Shown in pieces: positions 23,711-32,168 of a stretch of DNA of 34,023 nt. The notes beneath the pieces were generated by a model that saw only the letters and a program-made list of their open reading frames with translations, did not search any database and was not told the DNA's origin. The DNA is taken from NCBI GenBank assembly GCA_904378045.1, contig CAJFHC010000014.1:1-34023 (forward strand), in the 5' to 3' direction. Position 1 is the first letter of the stretch. Every line of letters begins with the position of its first letter. Made by a program: the position numbers and the translations under genes. Source of the stretch: Candidatus Metalachnospira gallinarum. GTDB lineage: Bacteria > Bacillota > Clostridia > Lachnospirales > Anaerotignaceae.

Positions 23711-25461
23711 TATCCGTCACTTCCCCTCTCGATTATCCTCGCTATGGAATAGAGCCGAAACTCCCCGCTGCCCTCCAGCCTTATGCGCATATGATCGCAG
23801 CGTCTCGGTATTATTGGTATGAGGAATGTTCTGTTTACGCCCGTTCCCCTGACCGTTCCCCTGTCCAGCCATATCCCGTCGGAGTCGTACTCTATGAGCA
23901 TTTTCGCCCATCCGCCCTCCTCAAGGCTCATTCTCAGCTTAAATCTGGATATATATTTATTCTCGGCGTACTCATAGCCGTAGGTTCCCAGAGTGAAACC
24001 CCAGTCTACGGTCTTTTCCTTTTCTCCGCCGTTTCCGCTGACCGACACGAGATTGTTCCCTGAGTCTATGAAATACAGGTCGTCCCCCATATCGGCGAAA
24101 AACTTTACCTCCGTATCGTCCTCCCTGCACCATATCCCCTTCCTTATGTCGTACGCGAAGAGATTCCAGTTGTTCTGTGTGTCCCTCATAGAGACATAGT
24201 ATTTATACCCAAGCCTGCCGGCTCTGGCGTTTTCGTACATCTCTCCTCCGAAGGCGTCGGATATGGGCACGGGCATACTTCCGTCAAACCGGGCTATGCC
24301 CGTCCTTGTCTTGTATATGAGGGTGTCGGCCACGATCGCCAGAGAGTCTGCCGAGCCTTTCTGCACCCCGTCCAGGGCTGTGCTTGTTATCTGGTGGGCT
24401 CCCGTGGCGGAAACATAGACCTTATGCAAAAAGTTTTCCTTAAAGAACATTGGGTAACCCAGATATGTGACCGCTCCCGTCCATACGCCGTCCGTGCCGA
24501 CGGACGCCCTGTATGAATCCGTGGATATGCCCATATAGCATTCCCAGTTCTTGAAATCCCCCAGCTTGCAGCAGAATATCTCATTGACTGTCTCCCCGTC
24601 CCTTATGCCGTAGTAGCAGCCCCAAAGGCGGTTCTGGCACTCGGTAACGAAGTCCATCTCCGGTACCTTTCGCTCTACCTTCACCTTGTCCGTAACGGTT
24701 TTCGCCTCGTCCAGCATTCCGACGATGACGATGTAGTTATCCGCCGCCTGATACAGTATTTTAGAGCCGTTCAGGCTTTTAAGCTGCTCATCTTCTTCAC
24801 TTATTCCAGAGATGGTAACACCATCATACTGTTTGAACCCGGTTCCTATACCCGCGGCCTCTATCTTTACATAAACCGTCGGAATCTCCACCCACATGGC
24901 GCTTGTCTCGGAATATCGTTTGAGTATGTGGCTGTCTCCGGATGTGTCCAGCCAGTATTCCCCGTTTTCCGGCGAGGACGGCTCCGAGCTTGAAGTATAG
25001 TCAACGGAATACTCGGCGGCCTCGGCGTCGCATATGGTAAAGGAGACGTTCCCAGTGGATGAGAAGCTGTTCTCCATAGAGCCGTATTCCGTCAGGTCGG
25101 CGGTATTGACATATATCTTGTCAGGGAACACGCATATATAGGCTCCCATAGACACAAGCCTTTTGGGATTGTTCTCCGGCAGTGTGGAAAGGGTAACGCC
25201 CTCGATTTTGTTTCCGTTATAGTAAAGGCCGTCTCCGTCGGCCCACACAAGGGCGTCCTTAGCCATAAGCCCCGAGGGGGATATAAGGCTTGCCGTGACG
25301 CTCCTTCTTCGCCTTGACGCCGCCAGAGGATAAAGGTCGGATGTAAGATTTTCCGTCATATAAAATTCCCCATCGGCTATCCTGTCTCTGTGGTTATATC
25401 CTCCGAACCTGTCCGTCATCGCTCTCCCCGTCTCTATGACGTTTACCGTAGGATAAAGCAT
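23710..25461 (-). CDS. Large tail-nozzle-like phage protein
   Basis: This 583-residue, mostly beta protein begins MLYPTVNVIETGRAMTDRFG and runs through many blade-like strands (for example KRLVSMGAYICVFPDKIYVN and NRLWGCYYGIRDGETVNEI). Size, fold style and position after the connector gene fit the tail nozzle/hub proteins of short-tailed phages (T7 gp12 or P22 gp10 type), which close the tail tube. I infer this from context; sequence identity to those examples is not visible. GGAGGG precedes the ATG. The gene is co-transcribed with the fibre gene. Confidence 0.55.
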   Translation of the reverse strand: MLYPTVNVIETGRAMTDRFGGYNHRDRIADGEFYMTENLTSDLYPLAASRRRRSVTASLISPSGLMAKDALVWADGDGLYYNGNKIEGVTLSTLPENNPKRLVSMGAYICVFPDKIYVNTADLTEYGSMENSFSSTGNVSFTICDAEAAEYSVDYTSSSEPSSPENGEYWLDTSGDSHILKRYSETSAMWVEIPTVYVKIEAAGIGTGFKQYDGVTISGISEEDEQLKSLNGSKILYQAADNYIVIVGMLDEAKTVTDKVKVERKVPEMDFVTECQNRLWGCYYGIRDGETVNEIFCCKLGDFKNWECYMGISTDSYRASVGTDGVWTGAVTYLGYPMFFKENFLHKVYVSATGAHQITSTALDGVQKGSADSLAIVADTLIYKTRTGIARFDGSMPVPISDAFGGEMYENARAGRLGYKYYVSMRDTQNNWNLFAYDIRKGIWCREDDTEVKFFADMGDDLYFIDSGNNLVSVSGNGGEKEKTVDWGFTLGTYGYEYAENKYISRFKLRMSLEEGGWAKMLIEYDSDGIWLDRGTVRGTGVNRTFLIPIIPRRCDHMRIRLEGSGEFRLYSIARIIERGSDG

Positions 25462-25473
25462 ATCATCCCTCCC

Positions 25474-25860
25474 CTATATTCTGAACGCCGGTACCCCCAC
25501 GGGCTCGTTTTCCCTGTTGTACCAGTCATAATAATTTGTATAGGCGCTGTTGTAGAGCAGACAATCGTTATTGTATTTGGAATATTCCTCATTATGCAGA
25601 TCGATCTGTCTATTAAGGCCATGGATATATATTTCGTCAAAGGGCGAGGGAGCCAGAAGCTCCGTATTGTCAATGTCCGTTTCCGGCCCATAGCCCTTGA
25701 AGGAATCCAGTCTCACGCCTTCTTTGGGCGTTTTATGAACTGCTATTATTTCCAAAAATATCTGTTTGTCTATATCGGAGAGCCATCTAACCTTTTCTTC
25801 CCTCGTATACGCGTTTGGCTTGAGCCTGTCCGTCCTGTCTATCGCTTCGGCTATATTCAT
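25474..25860 (-). CDS. Head-tail connector-like phage protein
   Basis: The 128-residue helical protein has RTDRLKPNAYTREEKVRWLSD at the front and SPFDEIYIHGLNRQIDLHNE followed by many Asn and Tyr. This arrangement is common to small head-completion or head-tail connector proteins (P22 gp4-like position) in Firmicutes phages. AGGAGG precedes the ATG. It lies between the 82-residue protein and the nozzle-like protein, just where such a connector is expected. Confidence 0.65.
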   Translation of the reverse strand: MNIAEAIDRTDRLKPNAYTREEKVRWLSDIDKQIFLEIIAVHKTPKEGVRLDSFKGYGPETDIDNTELLAPSPFDEIYIHGLNRQIDLHNEEYSKYNNDCLLYNSAYTNYYDWYNRENEPVGVPAFRI

Positions 25861-25929
25861 ATATTTTCCTCCTTCCCTGTTGTTTCCAAAGTCTCCGGAG
25901 GGGCCGAGGCCTCTCCGGAGTTTTCCGTT

Positions 25930-26178
25930 TTATTCTCCTGCGAGTCCGTTTTCAAATTCCTCGGCGGCGCTTTTCGCCGCTTCGGAGTAGGCTAATACCT
26001 GAGCCACGGGCTTTGGAACCTTTACGGTTTTTCCCTTTGGCACTTGGAATGTTCTTCCGTTCACTCCAACAAACTGAAAGTTCTGCTCGTTTTTAGGAGC
26101 CTTTGGAAGCCTTACTTCCACCATCTCGTTCCAATCGGGCGCTGTTCCCGCCGTGGCTCTTCCGCTTGATTTTGTCAT
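25930..26178 (-). CDS. Small conserved phage head protein
   Basis: The 82-residue product contains MVEVRLPKAPKNEQNFQFVG and GRTFQVPKGKTVKVPKPV, a small all-beta unit with a helical end. Similar small genes follow the major capsid gene in related phages; capsid decoration or head completion is possible, but unproven. AGGAGG precedes the ATG. A 69-base gap separates it from the connector-like gene, with a CTCCGGAG-type palindrome near 25900-25920. Confidence 0.6.
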   Translation of the reverse strand: MTKSSGRATAGTAPDWNEMVEVRLPKAPKNEQNFQFVGVNGRTFQVPKGKTVKVPKPVAQVLAYSEAAKSAAEEFENGLAGE

Positions 26179-26206
26179 ACTCTTATCCTCCTTTTATTAA
26201 GCAATA

Positions 26207-27247
26207 TCAGTTTTCCTCGTCAACGTCCGAGTAATCCGAGCAGCTCTCCACTCTGACCATCCTGTCCTCGTAAAGGATCTTGAAGGCCGTTGAGAATTTA
26301 TATCCCAGTGTGGAAAACTGATTTAAAGGCCCGCCGACCTCGGATTTGTCCTTAATGATCATTTCCATTCCGCCGCCGTCGGGGTCGATTTCTCCATACG
26401 CGTCCTTTCCAAAGAAAAGAGAAAGGTATACCGCTCCGCCTGTGGCGTCCACGATCTTCGCCTCCGTTGTCTCGATAAATCTGACTCCATGGAGTTCTCC
26501 GATCTCCCCATTATATATCTCTTCGGGAGACGCGTATTTATGGGCTTCCATCCATTCGTCGCTCTGACGCAGATCATATCCGACTGAAGGATGTATGATT
26601 GCCACATATTTTCCGTCTATTTTGGGCGCCTTCATTTTTTTCAGATATGTAACCGCTTTATTGACAAGCGCCGGAGTAAGTTTTGCCGTGCTGTCAAGGC
26701 CGTCCCTGCTTGTGACCTCCGTGGCCGCCCCGCCCGTTCCGATCTTGTCGGCATAGATTACGTTTGTTCCTTGGCAGAGCACGTTTCTGGCTATCTTGTC
26801 CATGGTGCTTCCCGCCGAAGCTCCAAGCTCCTCGGCCGCTCCGAGTATGACGTCATCCACCGCATGGAGTTCGAGCTGGTCAGACACCGTAACATAAGTT
26901 CCGTACTGTGTTATGGGCACGGTTATGCTTGACTGGCCGAGCTTCTGCCCCGTGGGGATAACACCCTCCGTAAGCTGGGAAGCGTCGGCGAGGGTGTTCC
27001 ATTTTCTCCACTCCACGGTCTTTCCTCTGTGTGCGGGAAGGGGCTGTTTTTTGCCAAACTGCGTATGCACAAGTTCCGCCCTCGCGTTTTCAAGCAGCTC
27101 CGTGTCGTAAAAAGTTTTCATTGTCGGCGTAAGTGTATCGTTTCCCGAAAACGCCGTCGATTTTCCGTCATAGGCGTTTATATAATTGCCCGTGGCGTTA
27201 ACAAGCGTTCCCGCGTCGGCGAAATGCTGTAAGTTAAGTCTTATCAT
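26207..27247 (-). CDS. Major capsid protein, N4-gp56 family
   Basis: The 346-residue protein is a HK97-fold major capsid protein of the N4-gp56 type. Typical stretches are LNLQHFADAGT at the start, GKTVEWRKWNTLADASQLTEGV, QYGTYVTVSDQLELHAVDD, and the C-terminal SEVGGPLNQFSTLGYKFSTAFKIL. Length fits the family. It forms the shell around packaged DNA. No protease gene is present, so maturation would not need cleavage. The ATG at 27247 has AAGGA upstream. The scaffold-like gene precedes it. Confidence 0.9.
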   Translation of the reverse strand: MIRLNLQHFADAGTLVNATGNYINAYDGKSTAFSGNDTLTPTMKTFYDTELLENARAELVHTQFGKKQPLPAHRGKTVEWRKWNTLADASQLTEGVIPTGQKLGQSSITVPITQYGTYVTVSDQLELHAVDDVILGAAEELGASAGSTMDKIARNVLCQGTNVIYADKIGTGGAATEVTSRDGLDSTAKLTPALVNKAVTYLKKMKAPKIDGKYVAIIHPSVGYDLRQSDEWMEAHKYASPEEIYNGEIGELHGVRFIETTEAKIVDATGGAVYLSLFFGKDAYGEIDPDGGGMEMIIKDKSEVGGPLNQFSTLGYKFSTAFKILYEDRMVRVESCSDYSDVDEEN

Positions 27248-27274
27248 CGAATCATTCCTTTCCTGTCGTTAAAA

Positions 27275-27715
27275 TCATAAGTATACGCTTTCTCCGCGTC
27301 TCACTTTTTCCCTGATGCTTTTCCTCTGTTCCTTCGTAAGATTTCTTGGATCTACGGAGGACAGTGAAGCGGCCGATGGCGAGCTGCCGTTTTCATCCGG
27401 TATTTTCGTTCCCGAGCTTACCGCTGAGGCTATTCTTTTTTCCGCCTGTCTTACGGCCTTTTCTATGAGCAGCGCGTTTACCTCGTCCCTGTGAATAAGC
27501 TCATAGGCTGAGATCACCGGCACCCCTGCCGACATAAGCCTTCTGAATACGGGATTCTCAAATTCCCTGTCAAGCTCGAAGGACGGATATATTTCCTTCG
27601 CTTTTTCCGCCTCGTCGATTATCTCCATAAGTCTCCTTCTGGCGGCCTCGTTCTTTTCCGGCATAGCTCCTTCGTGACTCGCCGAGCCGTTTTCTTTTTT
27701 ATCTCTTCTCATCAT
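27275..27715 (-). CDS. Putative phage scaffold protein
   Basis: The 146-residue protein is charged and helical. It contains FENPVFRRLMSAGVPVISAY and ELIHRDEV in the middle and a basic end with NLTKEQRKSIREKVRRG, which is the usual layout of capsid scaffold proteins, whose C-terminal helices bind the coat protein. Its place directly before the major capsid gene supports this. Two ATGs at 27715 and 27712 follow GGAGG by 4 and 7 bases; the second may be the true start. Confidence 0.65.
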   Translation of the reverse strand: MMRRDKKENGSASHEGAMPEKNEAARRRLMEIIDEAEKAKEIYPSFELDREFENPVFRRLMSAGVPVISAYELIHRDEVNALLIEKAVRQAEKRIASAVSSGTKIPDENGSSPSAASLSSVDPRNLTKEQRKSIREKVRRGESVYL

Positions 27716-27734
27716 TCAACCTCCCCTTCGCGCC

Positions 27735-29594
27735 TCAGGACGGAACGACGGCCTCGGCGGCTCTCTCCCTTGCCCTCAGCGTTATCTGTGATTCACCGTT
27801 TTGTTTTTTGCCTTCGGCCTTTCCTCCTGCGGGACTCCTGTCATCTCCGTTTCCGGCGGAGGAAAGTCTTTCGTATACCTCCGGCTCGTATCTTCCGGCC
27901 AATGTCATAGCCAGCCTTCTGTAAAGTCCGGCCTCCCTTGCCAGCTCTCCGTTTTCCCTTATCTTTCTCATAAGGGCGTCACGCCCGTCAAAATCCATGG
28001 TGTCAAGAAGCAGCATGGCCTGGTCAGCCAGTTCCGGATTAAAGCATCCGTTTCTATACAGTTCAAGAGCCAGCTCATTTTGCTGTACTTTAGAGTAGGC
28101 GTTTTTCCTCTGGGCTGATATTTTTACGTCAAATACCGGCGATGTCATAATCTTATCCAGCCCCGTTTCCATTATCGTTCTTGGCTTTATTCCGCTGTTG
28201 TCGTAATATTCAAAAACATCCTCTCCCAGCTTCCCCGTTATCCTGAACTGTCTCGGAATGTCGTAAAACTGCCTTATAAGCTCTATTACCTGCCCTATGA
28301 CTCTGGCGTAGGCTCTGTATGCCGAAAGCGTGCCGTCTCTGGACGTCTTTCCCGAAGCCTCCTGCAAAGCCGCTATGGCCGAGGCCGCCGTTACTCCCGA
28401 AGGCGTGCCTCCTGTTGATGTCTCATTGGTGCCTGACGTCTCCCTCAGTTCCTGTATTTTCGACTCAAGCACGGTCATACATATATTTCCCATTCCCGGC
28501 GTCTCTATGGCTCTTATGCTGTCCGTTCCAAGATTTCCGTTAACATGCACTATGGGTTTTGTCCAGTCGGCGAACTCTCTTTCGTTGACGCTTCCGTCTC
28601 CTCGAAGGAAGAACCTCGGAGAGGCCGACATTACAGCGTTTTTCACGACGGCCTGCGAAAGCCGGTCTATCTGCTCCTGGGTATTCTTGCATACGTCGAT
28701 ATAACCGAAGCCGCAAGGCGTGCCCTCCGCCGGAAAAAGCCTGTCCAGCACAAACGGATATTCTCCGTGGTCATACCAGCCTCTTTCCGCTCTGCTTGCG
28801 CCGTATACCGGAGAGCCGTCCGGATTTTCGCCGACTACAGGTTTTTCGGTATCGTTTTCCGTGGCATATATGACGGTGTCGTCCACATATTTGCAGTAAT
28901 GGAGCACGCTTTTCTGCCCGTCATATTTTCTGTAATACCAGTCCACGACCACGCTTTTGCCGCTCGTGTCCACGGTGTCGTCATATATGTATTTTGCGAT
29001 GGTAAGCCCGCTTCCCTTGAGTCTGCCCTTCAGCTTTGGATACATTCCTTCGAGTATGTCGTTGTCGACCAGTTCCACGCAGAACACGTTTCTGCTTTTT
29101 TGTATGTCCGTTATGCCCGGCTCCCAGAAAAGATTGAGCAGATCGACCTTTTTTATGCTTATGTCGCCCAGCCCGTTCAGCTTTTTCCTGTCCCAGAACA
29201 CGCCGAACACGCCTGTTCCGGTTTTCAGCTTCTGCCAAAGCACGTCTGAGTATGTTTCCTCAAACCCGTTGTGTTCCAGCACAGCGGGTATGATGCAGGA
29301 AAGCCTTTCGGCCTCTTTCTTGTCCCCTTCCTCCCTCGGCAGAATACAGGGCTCGGGGAACGCTTCCATTCCGTCGGCGTGCTTGTTTATTATGACGTTA
29401 AAAAGCCACGCCGATGTCGTTTTAAAATCGTTATCGTTGCCGCCCCTTATGTATCTCCAGTGGCGCAGCTTCCACCACTGTTCGTTTTCCACTGTTTTTC
29501 TCTCAAGGGCGGTCTTTCCGCTTTTATATTTTCTGAGGATAGAATTTGCCCGTCTGAGTTCCTCCTCTCCGACGGCGGATTTTATGGCGTTCAT
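27735..29594 (-). CDS. Phage portal protein
   Basis: The 619-residue protein occupies the portal position after the large terminase. The N-terminus is helical and charged; the centre has CKNTQEQIDRLSQAVVKNAV and SGTNETSTGGTPSGVTAASA before a long helical segment, as in large portals of short-tailed phages (P22-like). Twelve copies form the ring through which DNA is pumped. The C-terminal 50 residues are Gly/Ser/Lys-rich. The open frame starts at 29630, but AGGAGG lies right before the ATG at 29594, which also avoids the end of the terminase gene. Confidence 0.85.
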   Translation of the reverse strand: MNAIKSAVGEEELRRANSILRKYKSGKTALERKTVENEQWWKLRHWRYIRGGNDNDFKTTSAWLFNVIINKHADGMEAFPEPCILPREEGDKKEAERLSCIIPAVLEHNGFEETYSDVLWQKLKTGTGVFGVFWDRKKLNGLGDISIKKVDLLNLFWEPGITDIQKSRNVFCVELVDNDILEGMYPKLKGRLKGSGLTIAKYIYDDTVDTSGKSVVVDWYYRKYDGQKSVLHYCKYVDDTVIYATENDTEKPVVGENPDGSPVYGASRAERGWYDHGEYPFVLDRLFPAEGTPCGFGYIDVCKNTQEQIDRLSQAVVKNAVMSASPRFFLRGDGSVNEREFADWTKPIVHVNGNLGTDSIRAIETPGMGNICMTVLESKIQELRETSGTNETSTGGTPSGVTAASAIAALQEASGKTSRDGTLSAYRAYARVIGQVIELIRQFYDIPRQFRITGKLGEDVFEYYDNSGIKPRTIMETGLDKIMTSPVFDVKISAQRKNAYSKVQQNELALELYRNGCFNPELADQAMLLLDTMDFDGRDALMRKIRENGELAREAGLYRRLAMTLAGRYEPEVYERLSSAGNGDDRSPAGGKAEGKKQNGESQITLRARERAAEAVVPS

Positions 29595-29619
29595 ATATCT
29601 CCTCCTTTTTAGGCGGCGC

Positions 29620-30984
29620 TCATCCGCCAAGCATATTGAGCGGGTCTGAAAAAACCGGCTTTGTTTCCGTAACTATGGGAGCCACAGGCCTTTCCATACA
29701 GAAATATCTCCATTCGTCGGCAGCATGATCCTCTCCGGACGTATCAAGATCCTCGGGATCGTTCTTTCCGAAAATAAGAAGGGGTACGGTTCTTATAAAT
29801 GCCTTACAGTTGTTGAACACATACATCCGAGACCAGCCCTCGTCATCGAACTGCAGTCTGTAATGGCACTGCATCCACCCCGCTATTCTCTTGTTGTCTC
29901 CCGGCGAGAAATATATTCCGTATTTGGCTGCGGTGTCGGCGACTGACACTCCCCTTGAAGCGTCCCATATGGATGGGTCGGCCACTCCCGAAATATTTTT
30001 GCCAGCGAGCCATGGATGTTCTCTTTCCATACGGCTTATTTCCTTAAACTGCCTGTCCGGCGTCCATCTTACGCCTTCGTTTGGAGTTTCGGTGCAGCCG
30101 TAAAGCTCAAGTATCCTGTAGATCACGCCGTCATAGTCCACCGCCCACCATGCGCAGGAAAACGGCCTGTTGTAGCCGAAATCGTAGCTGCGGTATATGT
30201 TCCAGTTTTTTGCCTCGCCAGCGCAAAGATCGAAGGGCTCAATGACATGGGTAAATCTTCTTTCCTTCTGGGCCTTTTCGTCTCCGACCACAAAGTCGTC
30301 GAAAAACCGCCCCTCCAATATGTCCCATTTGCCGTAGAGCCACGCCTCTCTCAGCTTCGGCGGCAGAGCCTCAAGCTGTTTTACATATTCCGGCTGAGAG
30401 CGCATAAGCGCCGTGTTGTCGGTGACAAGGGACTGAATAAAGCTGTAATCCTCCGGATCTTCTCCGTCTTTGTAAACTCTGTCGATGAATATCCTTTTGA
30501 TATACTCATGTCCCCTGCCGCCCGGGTTACAGGTGTAGTACACACGTTTCGGAAAGGGGTTCACGCCTCTGACGCAGGCGGTGATGCTTTTCATCTGAAA
30601 TTCGGAAAGCTGTGTCGCCTCATCGATGAAAATAACGTCGTACTCCGTTCCCTGTAATCTGTCCAGATCTCCGTCGCCGTCGCAATACATAAAATTGATG
30701 GTGCTTCCGTTTACGAACCTCAATACCTTATCCCTGTCGTTGTATACGGCAGCGCCGGCCAATTCCCTTTTCAGTATATTTATGTGATTGTTGATTAGCT
30801 CCGGATAGCTCCTTCTTACGATCAGCAGTTTTATACCGGCGTATTTGAAGGCCAGCAGCTTTGCCTTTGTCCTTACGGCCCAGCTTTTGCCGCCGCCCCT
30901 CGCCCCGCCGAAGGCCACATGCCTGTGCCTGTCGGAAAGAAAGAGCTTCTGTTTCTCATTTGGACAGCCTATTAAAATATCCAT
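29620..30984 (-). CDS. terL: Phage terminase large subunit
   Basis: The 454-residue protein is the DNA-packaging motor. The ATPase part shows a Walker A GGARGGGKS (26-34) and Walker B VIFIDEAT (117-124, D121 and E122). The RNase H-like nuclease part shows SYDFGYNRP, GVADPSIWD and DHAADEWRYF with the expected acidic residues. Both domains look intact, so the protein should be active. The ATG directly follows the TerS stop (TAAATG). This is the strongest single piece of evidence that the block can still package DNA. Confidence 0.93.
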   Translation of the reverse strand: MDILIGCPNEKQKLFLSDRHRHVAFGGARGGGKSWAVRTKAKLLAFKYAGIKLLIVRRSYPELINNHINILKRELAGAAVYNDRDKVLRFVNGSTINFMYCDGDGDLDRLQGTEYDVIFIDEATQLSEFQMKSITACVRGVNPFPKRVYYTCNPGGRGHEYIKRIFIDRVYKDGEDPEDYSFIQSLVTDNTALMRSQPEYVKQLEALPPKLREAWLYGKWDILEGRFFDDFVVGDEKAQKERRFTHVIEPFDLCAGEAKNWNIYRSYDFGYNRPFSCAWWAVDYDGVIYRILELYGCTETPNEGVRWTPDRQFKEISRMEREHPWLAGKNISGVADPSIWDASRGVSVADTAAKYGIYFSPGDNKRIAGWMQCHYRLQFDDEGWSRMYVFNNCKAFIRTVPLLIFGKNDPEDLDTSGEDHAADEWRYFCMERPVAPIVTETKPVFSDPLNMLGG

Positions 30985-31311
30985 TTAGCCGTCCCAGTCC
31001 TCCGCTCCCTGGATAATGACCCTTATCTCCTCCGGAGAATCCTCCCTTTCGAGTCTTTCCCTGTCCATACGGAACTTTTCTTTGGCCATCTGCGCCGCGT
31101 CCTTCTCCGCCTTTGTGGGGATGTCGTTGACGTTTCTTATGACCGCCGCCAGCTCCTTTATGGCCGATGTCATACCCTTGAGCGCCGTCATATTTACCTG
31201 CCCGCCGGAAGTGAACTGCTCGTCATCGGCGGACACCCTTTCCATAAATTCCGCCATATTGTCGGCGGCGTTTATGATGGGTTCTAATTTTTCCCTTTCC
31301 TTTTTTGTCAT
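30985..31311 (-). CDS. Putative terminase small subunit
   Basis: The 108-residue product (from the ATG at 31311) starts the operon and directly precedes terL, the usual place of terS. It is helical and charged, with QVNMTALKGMTSAIKELAA and a long KEKFRMDRERLERED helix. No clear helix-turn-helix can be seen, so DNA binding is inferred only from position. The longer frame from 31335 is less likely, since GGAGGG lies seven bases before 31311. A LexA-like box is 38-49 bases upstream. Confidence 0.6.
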   Translation of the reverse strand: MTKKEREKLEPIINAADNMAEFMERVSADDEQFTSGGQVNMTALKGMTSAIKELAAVIRNVNDIPTKAEKDAAQMAKEKFRMDRERLEREDSPEEIRVIIQGAEDWDG

Positions 31312-31333
31312 TCGCTTCCCTCCTTTCCCTGTC

Positions 31334-31339
31334 ATAATA
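31334..31339 (-). promoter_or_regulatory. Candidate -10 box of the phage block
   Basis: TATTAT on the minus strand lies 23 bases before the TerS start. The sequence 17 bases further up (AGAAAC) is a poor -35 hexamer and overlaps the LexA-like box. Confidence 0.35.
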
Positions 31340-31348
31340 CATTATTTA

Positions 31349-31360
31349 GAACATACGTTT
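31349..31360. promoter_or_regulatory. LexA-box-like sequence before the phage block
   Basis: The plus strand reads AGAACATACGTTTCT around this site; the core GAACATACGTTT fits GAAC-RNRY-GTTY, the Bacillus-type LexA (DinR) box, at all core positions; only the outer left base differs from the known consensus. It overlaps the likely promoter of the phage block, so LexA binding there would block it. Confidence 0.5.
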
Positions 31361-31414
31361 CTATCCCACCATTGAAAATTTTTAAATTCGTATATATGTT
31401 CTTGTTTTTGGGCA

Positions 31415-31454
31415 TAAAAAAAGCGGGATGACATTATATCTGTCGATCTCGCTT
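31415..31454 (-). terminator. Terminator after the SLOG gene
   Basis: On the minus strand an AAGCG-based stem with one mismatch and one bulge pairs with CCGCTT around an AT-rich loop and is followed by eight T residues. It separates the SLOG gene from the phage block. Confidence 0.75.
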
Positions 31455-31460
31455 ATATTT

Positions 31461-32012
31461 TTAAATGTTTTCCATTCGCTCAATATTTATTGTCGTATCC
31501 TCAAGATTTTTCGGATCGATAATAACTACCGTCCTGTTATTTTCAAGGGCGTATCTGACCGTATATCCCGTTCCGCTGAAAGGGCGTTCCCTGTCATATA
31601 CGGCTATTACCGCGTCGGCGTTGTCCACCATATATCTGTCCCTCTTGTGGAAAGCTCCCCTTGAAAATCTTTCGCTGACAACGACTACCTCGTCGCAGCC
31701 GTCAAGTATTTCCCTGTATCTTTTTTTCTCTGAAATATCCCAGCCGTTTTCCTGTCCTCTGAACGGCACCGCGGCGATCAGCCTTATATCTCCGCGTGTC
31801 CTTTTCTCGTCAAGCACGATCTCCGCCGCCCATGTGTCCACTCCCGTGGCGCATCCGGTATAAAACGTCCTGACGCCCATATTATACATTCTTTTTATCT
31901 GAACTCTAAGAGCGCAAATTATGCCCCGGCACATTACATCGCTCTCGTCAAAGCCGAAGTCAAAGCCCTCCGGCCTGTGTCCCGTAAAAGCGCAGGCTCC
32001 CATAAAATACAT
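31461..32012 (-). CDS. SLOG-family protein (DUF1273/YpsA-like)
   Basis: The 183-residue cytoplasmic protein has a Rossmann-like SLOG fold: start CAFTGHRPEG, then YTGCATGVDTWAAEIVL and GTGYTVRYALENNRTVVII. This fits the DUF1273/YpsA group, proposed to bind nucleotide-like ligands and seen both in chromosomes and in prophages. Its role is unknown; in Bacillus YpsA influences cell division. Two ATGs fit: 32012 with GGAG five bases upstream and 32003 with AAAGG nine bases upstream; the family usually begins close to the latter. It has its own terminator, so it is not part of the phage operon. Confidence 0.85.
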   Translation of the reverse strand: MYFMGACAFTGHRPEGFDFGFDESDVMCRGIICALRVQIKRMYNMGVRTFYTGCATGVDTWAAEIVLDEKRTRGDIRLIAAVPFRGQENGWDISEKKRYREILDGCDEVVVVSERFSRGAFHKRDRYMVDNADAVIAVYDRERPFSGTGYTVRYALENNRTVVIIDPKNLEDTTINIERMENI

Positions 32013-32103
32013 CCTTTCTCCGCCGGCAGCGGCAGCTTTCTCCTTTGAGTTTATTTTCCAAAGCCAAAAATGTCAACCATTTATTTTAAAGATATCTTTA
32101 CGC

Positions 32104-32133
32104 AAAAAGGACGCCCCAAACAAGGGACGTCCT
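32104..32133 (-). terminator. Terminator of the SLH surface-protein gene
   Basis: On the minus strand AGGACGTCCC pairs with GGGGCGTCCT (one wobble) around a 6-base loop and is followed by five T residues. Confidence 0.82.
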
Positions 32134-32135
32134 AT

Positions 32136-32168
32136 GTTTTAATTACGTTTTAATTTCGTTTTGATTTT
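32136..32168. repeat. Three tandem 11-bp repeats
   Basis: GTTTTAATTAC, GTTTTAATTTC and GTTTTGATTTT follow each other directly between the stop of the SLH gene and its terminator. Each differs from its neighbour in one or two positions. Confidence 0.75.

Larger units (their letters stand above)
19969..31311 (-). mobile_element. Phage-derived structural and packaging gene block
   Basis: Fourteen leftward genes with little space or short overlaps encode packaging, capsid and short-tail proteins in classic late-gene order. No integrase, repressor, replication gene, tape measure, holin or endolysin was seen. Terminators bound the block on both sides (19928-19970 and 31415-31454). All frames are open. 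I see no direct repeats that could be attachment sites. Podovirus-like morphology is inferred from the absence of long-tail genes and from the N4-gp56-type capsid and P22-like portal and connector style. Confidence 0.85.

Noticed and set aside
31388..31402. A second LexA box near the SLOG terminator
   Set aside because: Only one half-site (AGAACATA on the minus strand) is present; the other half does not match.
19928..31454. Attachment sites of an integrated phage around the block
   Set aside because: I compared both borders by eye and saw no shared direct repeat; no integrase is present either.
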